Of a stretch of 64,000 bases of DNA, positions 62,283 to 64,000 are shown one piece after another. Source of the DNA: Bacteroidaceae bacterium (lineage in GTDB: Bacteria > Bacteroidota > Bacteroidia > Bacteroidales > Bacteroidaceae). The first letter of the stretch is position 1; each line of letters starts with the position of its first letter. The notes beneath the pieces are model-generated. The model saw only the letters and a program-made list of their open reading frames with translations. It searched no databases and was not told the origin of the DNA. The DNA lies in NCBI GenBank assembly GCA_017617315.1, contig JAFZWM010000049.1, forward strand, positions 1 through 64,000, read 5' to 3'. A program made the translations under genes and the position numbers.

Positions 62283-64000
62283 ATGAATACGAAACATATT
62301 ATCAGATTGTTTGTATGCATCTGCCTTATTGTTCTGGCTCTGCCGGCTATGGCACAGAAAATGCGTACTTTCAAAGGTACAGTTGTTGATGAGTCGGGCG
62401 ACCCTCTGATTGGTGCTTCTGTTAAGGTCGTAGGCGCGTCAACAGGTACAATTACCGATATCGAAGGTAACTTTGTAATCGAAGTTCCTGCTGGAAAGAC
62501 TATCGAGATTTCTTATGTGGGATATCTTCCAGAGAAGTTGCAGAGCGTTACTCCGGGTGCACGAATCATGCTTAAGGAGGATGCAAACCAGTTGGAAGAT
62601 GTCGTAGTCGTTGGTTACGGTTCTCAGAAGAAGGCACACTTGACTGGTGCTATCGAGACTGTACCGATGGATCAGATTCAGGATATCTCATCAGGTAGCT
62701 TGGCATCAACCCTTAGCGGTATGGTTACTGGTGTTAGCGTAAGCGGCGGTAACGCTCGTCCGGGCGAGAACGCTACTATCTACATCCGTAACAACAACGC
62801 TCTTGCAAGTGTCGGAGGTTCGTCACTCGAGCCATTGTATGTAATCGACGGTTACATCTATCCAAACGATATAAAGGTTGGTAACACCAACGAGAACATG
62901 GGTGCGACAGCATTCAACAACCTCGACCCTTCTGAAATCGAGAGCATCTCTGTTTTGAAGGATGCCGCAGCTGCCGTTTATGGTGCCCGTGCTGCAAACG
63001 GTGTTATCCTCGTAACTACCAAGCGCGGTAACAACGTGGGTGCTCCAAAGGTTTCATATAGCGGAACTATCGGTTTTACCGACGAGATGTCTCGTGCAAA
63101 GATGCTCGACGCTTATCAGTATGGCCGTCTCTACAATGCTGTAAAGGCTGCCGACCCTACAAATCTTCAGAACCTGAACAATAAACTTGATTTGTTCCAG
63201 CTTGATGAGTTGAATGCAATGCGCGGCTTGAACTATGACTTGCTCGACAAGTACTGGAGCGCAGCCTTCACAATGAAGCACAGCGTAAATGTTAATGGCG
63301 CAACAGACCGTGCCGGATATTTCGCAAGCATTTCTTACTATGATCAGGAAGGTAACCTCGGTCGCCTCGACTACGACCGTTGGAACTACCGTGTAGGCGT
63401 AGACTTCAAACTTTCTAAGTGGATGAAGGCTGGTCTTACAATCTCTGGCGACTACGGAAAGAAGAACAAGCCAAACGTAAAGGTGGGCGGTACAAACGAT
63501 GAGAAGGATTACAACCTTCTGCTCACTCGTCCACGCTACATTCCTGAGACTGTAAACGGCTATGCTATTGCTGCTTACGGTGTTTCAAACGAGGAGAAGA
63601 GCTCAGATCAGAACTATTCATTCTCAACTCTTCAGAACTCTGGCGACTATACTCGTACAATGTCATCAAACATCAATATCGGTGCAAATATCGAGTATGA
63701 TTTCGGCTGGTACAAGCCACTTGTTGGTTTGAAGATGAAGTTGAACTACTCAAAGAGTATCTCTACTGATAAGAACAACCAGTACGGTTCAAGCTACAAG
63801 TTGTATTACATGAATGAGCGTGCCGGAAGCGGAAACCACCTTTACACTCAGGTTGACGATGCCGAGGCTTACGAGGCACTCATGAACTCAAGCAACTTCC
63901 TTCTTGCAAACAAGGGTGCTGATGTTTTCAATGGTGGTGACAACGGCTATCTGTCAAGGACTATGAGCCGTACAGACAACTATCAGTTGAACTTTAACAT
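62283..64000 (+). CDS. SusC-type TonB-dependent outer membrane receptor (3' end outside window)
   Basis: The frame is open from the ATG at 62283 to the window end, 572 codons. A signal peptide (to about MAQ, residue 25) is followed by a carboxypeptidase-regulatory-like domain (FKGTVVDESGDPLIGASVKV), the conserved DVVVVGYGSQKK and the plug domain with IRNNNALASVGG, VIDGYIYPNDI, and LKDAAAAVYGARAANGVILV, then the start of the barrel. SusC proteins import glycans with a SusD partner, which presumably lies beyond the window. The gene is 25 bp after the beta-helix lipoprotein. Confidence 0.96.
   Translation, partial: MNTKHIIRLFVCICLIVLALPAMAQKMRTFKGTVVDESGDPLIGASVKVVGASTGTITDIEGNFVIEVPAGKTIEISYVGYLPEKLQSVTPGARIMLKEDANQLEDVVVVGYGSQKKAHLTGAIETVPMDQIQDISSGSLASTLSGMVTGVSVSGGNARPGENATIYIRNNNALASVGGSSLEPLYVIDGYIYPNDIKVGNTNENMGATAFNNLDPSEIESISVLKDAAAAVYGARAANGVILVTTKRGNNVGAPKVSYSGTIGFTDEMSRAKMLDAYQYGRLYNAVKAADPTNLQNLNNKLDLFQLDELNAMRGLNYDLLDKYWSAAFTMKHSVNVNGATDRAGYFASISYYDQEGNLGRLDYDRWNYRVGVDFKLSKWMKAGLTISGDYGKKNKPNVKVGGTNDEKDYNLLLTRPRYIPETVNGYAIAAYGVSNEEKSSDQNYSFSTLQNSGDYTRTMSSNINIGANIEYDFGWYKPLVGLKMKLNYSKSISTDKNNQYGSSYKLYYMNERAGSGNHLYTQVDDAEAYEALMNSSNFLLANKGADVFNGGDNGYLSRTMSRTDNYQLNFN

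Overview
The window looks like a chromosomal segment of a Bacteroidales bacterium, most probably a Prevotella-type species. Supporting signs are tandem BspA-type leucine-rich-repeat surface proteins, a SusC-type TonB receptor, an S46 dipeptidyl-peptidase, DUF5703, DUF3826 and DUF5123 proteins, an ECF sigma/anti-sigma pair, and many promoters of the Bacteroidetes type (-7 box TAnnTTTG, sometimes with a TTTG-like -33 box about 19-20 nt upstream). No rRNA, tRNA, CRISPR array or intact insertion sequence was recognised.

Layout. 1-2.6 kb: two BspA-like repeat proteins (the first cut by the window edge) and a small lipoprotein. 2.7-7.2 kb: housekeeping genes (M48 protease plus LemA, M16 peptidase, LOG-family protein, helical lipoprotein). 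7.26-14.4 kb: a three-gene minus-strand module, a PLD-nuclease/SNF2 helicase, an Eco57I-type adenine methyltransferase and a DprA-like Rossmann protein, which is the best candidate for an undescribed defence system; a small structured RNA may lie just upstream. 15-24.7 kb: minus-strand core genes (DEAD-box helicase; ECF sigma, anti-sigma and DUF5024-like operon; S46 peptidase; flippase; SpmA-SpmB-type protein; ruvB). 24.75-26.55 kb: about 1.8 kb with no convincing gene but dense structure: two candidate small RNAs, and copies of a dispersed element made of a 19-bp core and 11-bp-period tandem arrays. A further copy of the element lies in inverted orientation at 4.4-4.7 kb.

26.5-36.9 kb: a polymorphic-toxin-like island: a secreted partner protein, a 2142-residue RHS protein with a variable C-terminal domain, a small membrane protein in the immunity position, a GH46 chitosanase, a lipoprotein with a probable frameshift, and another membrane protein. 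37-39.6 kb: a zinc metallopeptidase and an AAA-like/PD-(D/E)XK protein. 39.8-53.1 kb: glycan-degrading genes (GH106 rhamnosidase type, sialate O-acetylesterase, DUF5703 protein, GH2, then GH95), interrupted by two AT-rich unknown genes on the other strand; no SusC/D pair lies within this stretch.

53.2-58.5 kb: an arginine/proline operon, argR, a GNAT acyltransferase, argG, argC, argD and proC, with a perfect ARG-box palindrome overlapping the argR promoter. 58.7-64 kb: start of another glycan locus: an esterase-like three-domain fusion (STN-like, alpha/beta hydrolase, DUF3826), a DUF4957/DUF5123-type beta-helix lipoprotein, and a SusC-type receptor that runs off the window end.

All assignments come from reading translated sequences and motifs by eye; no database search was run.
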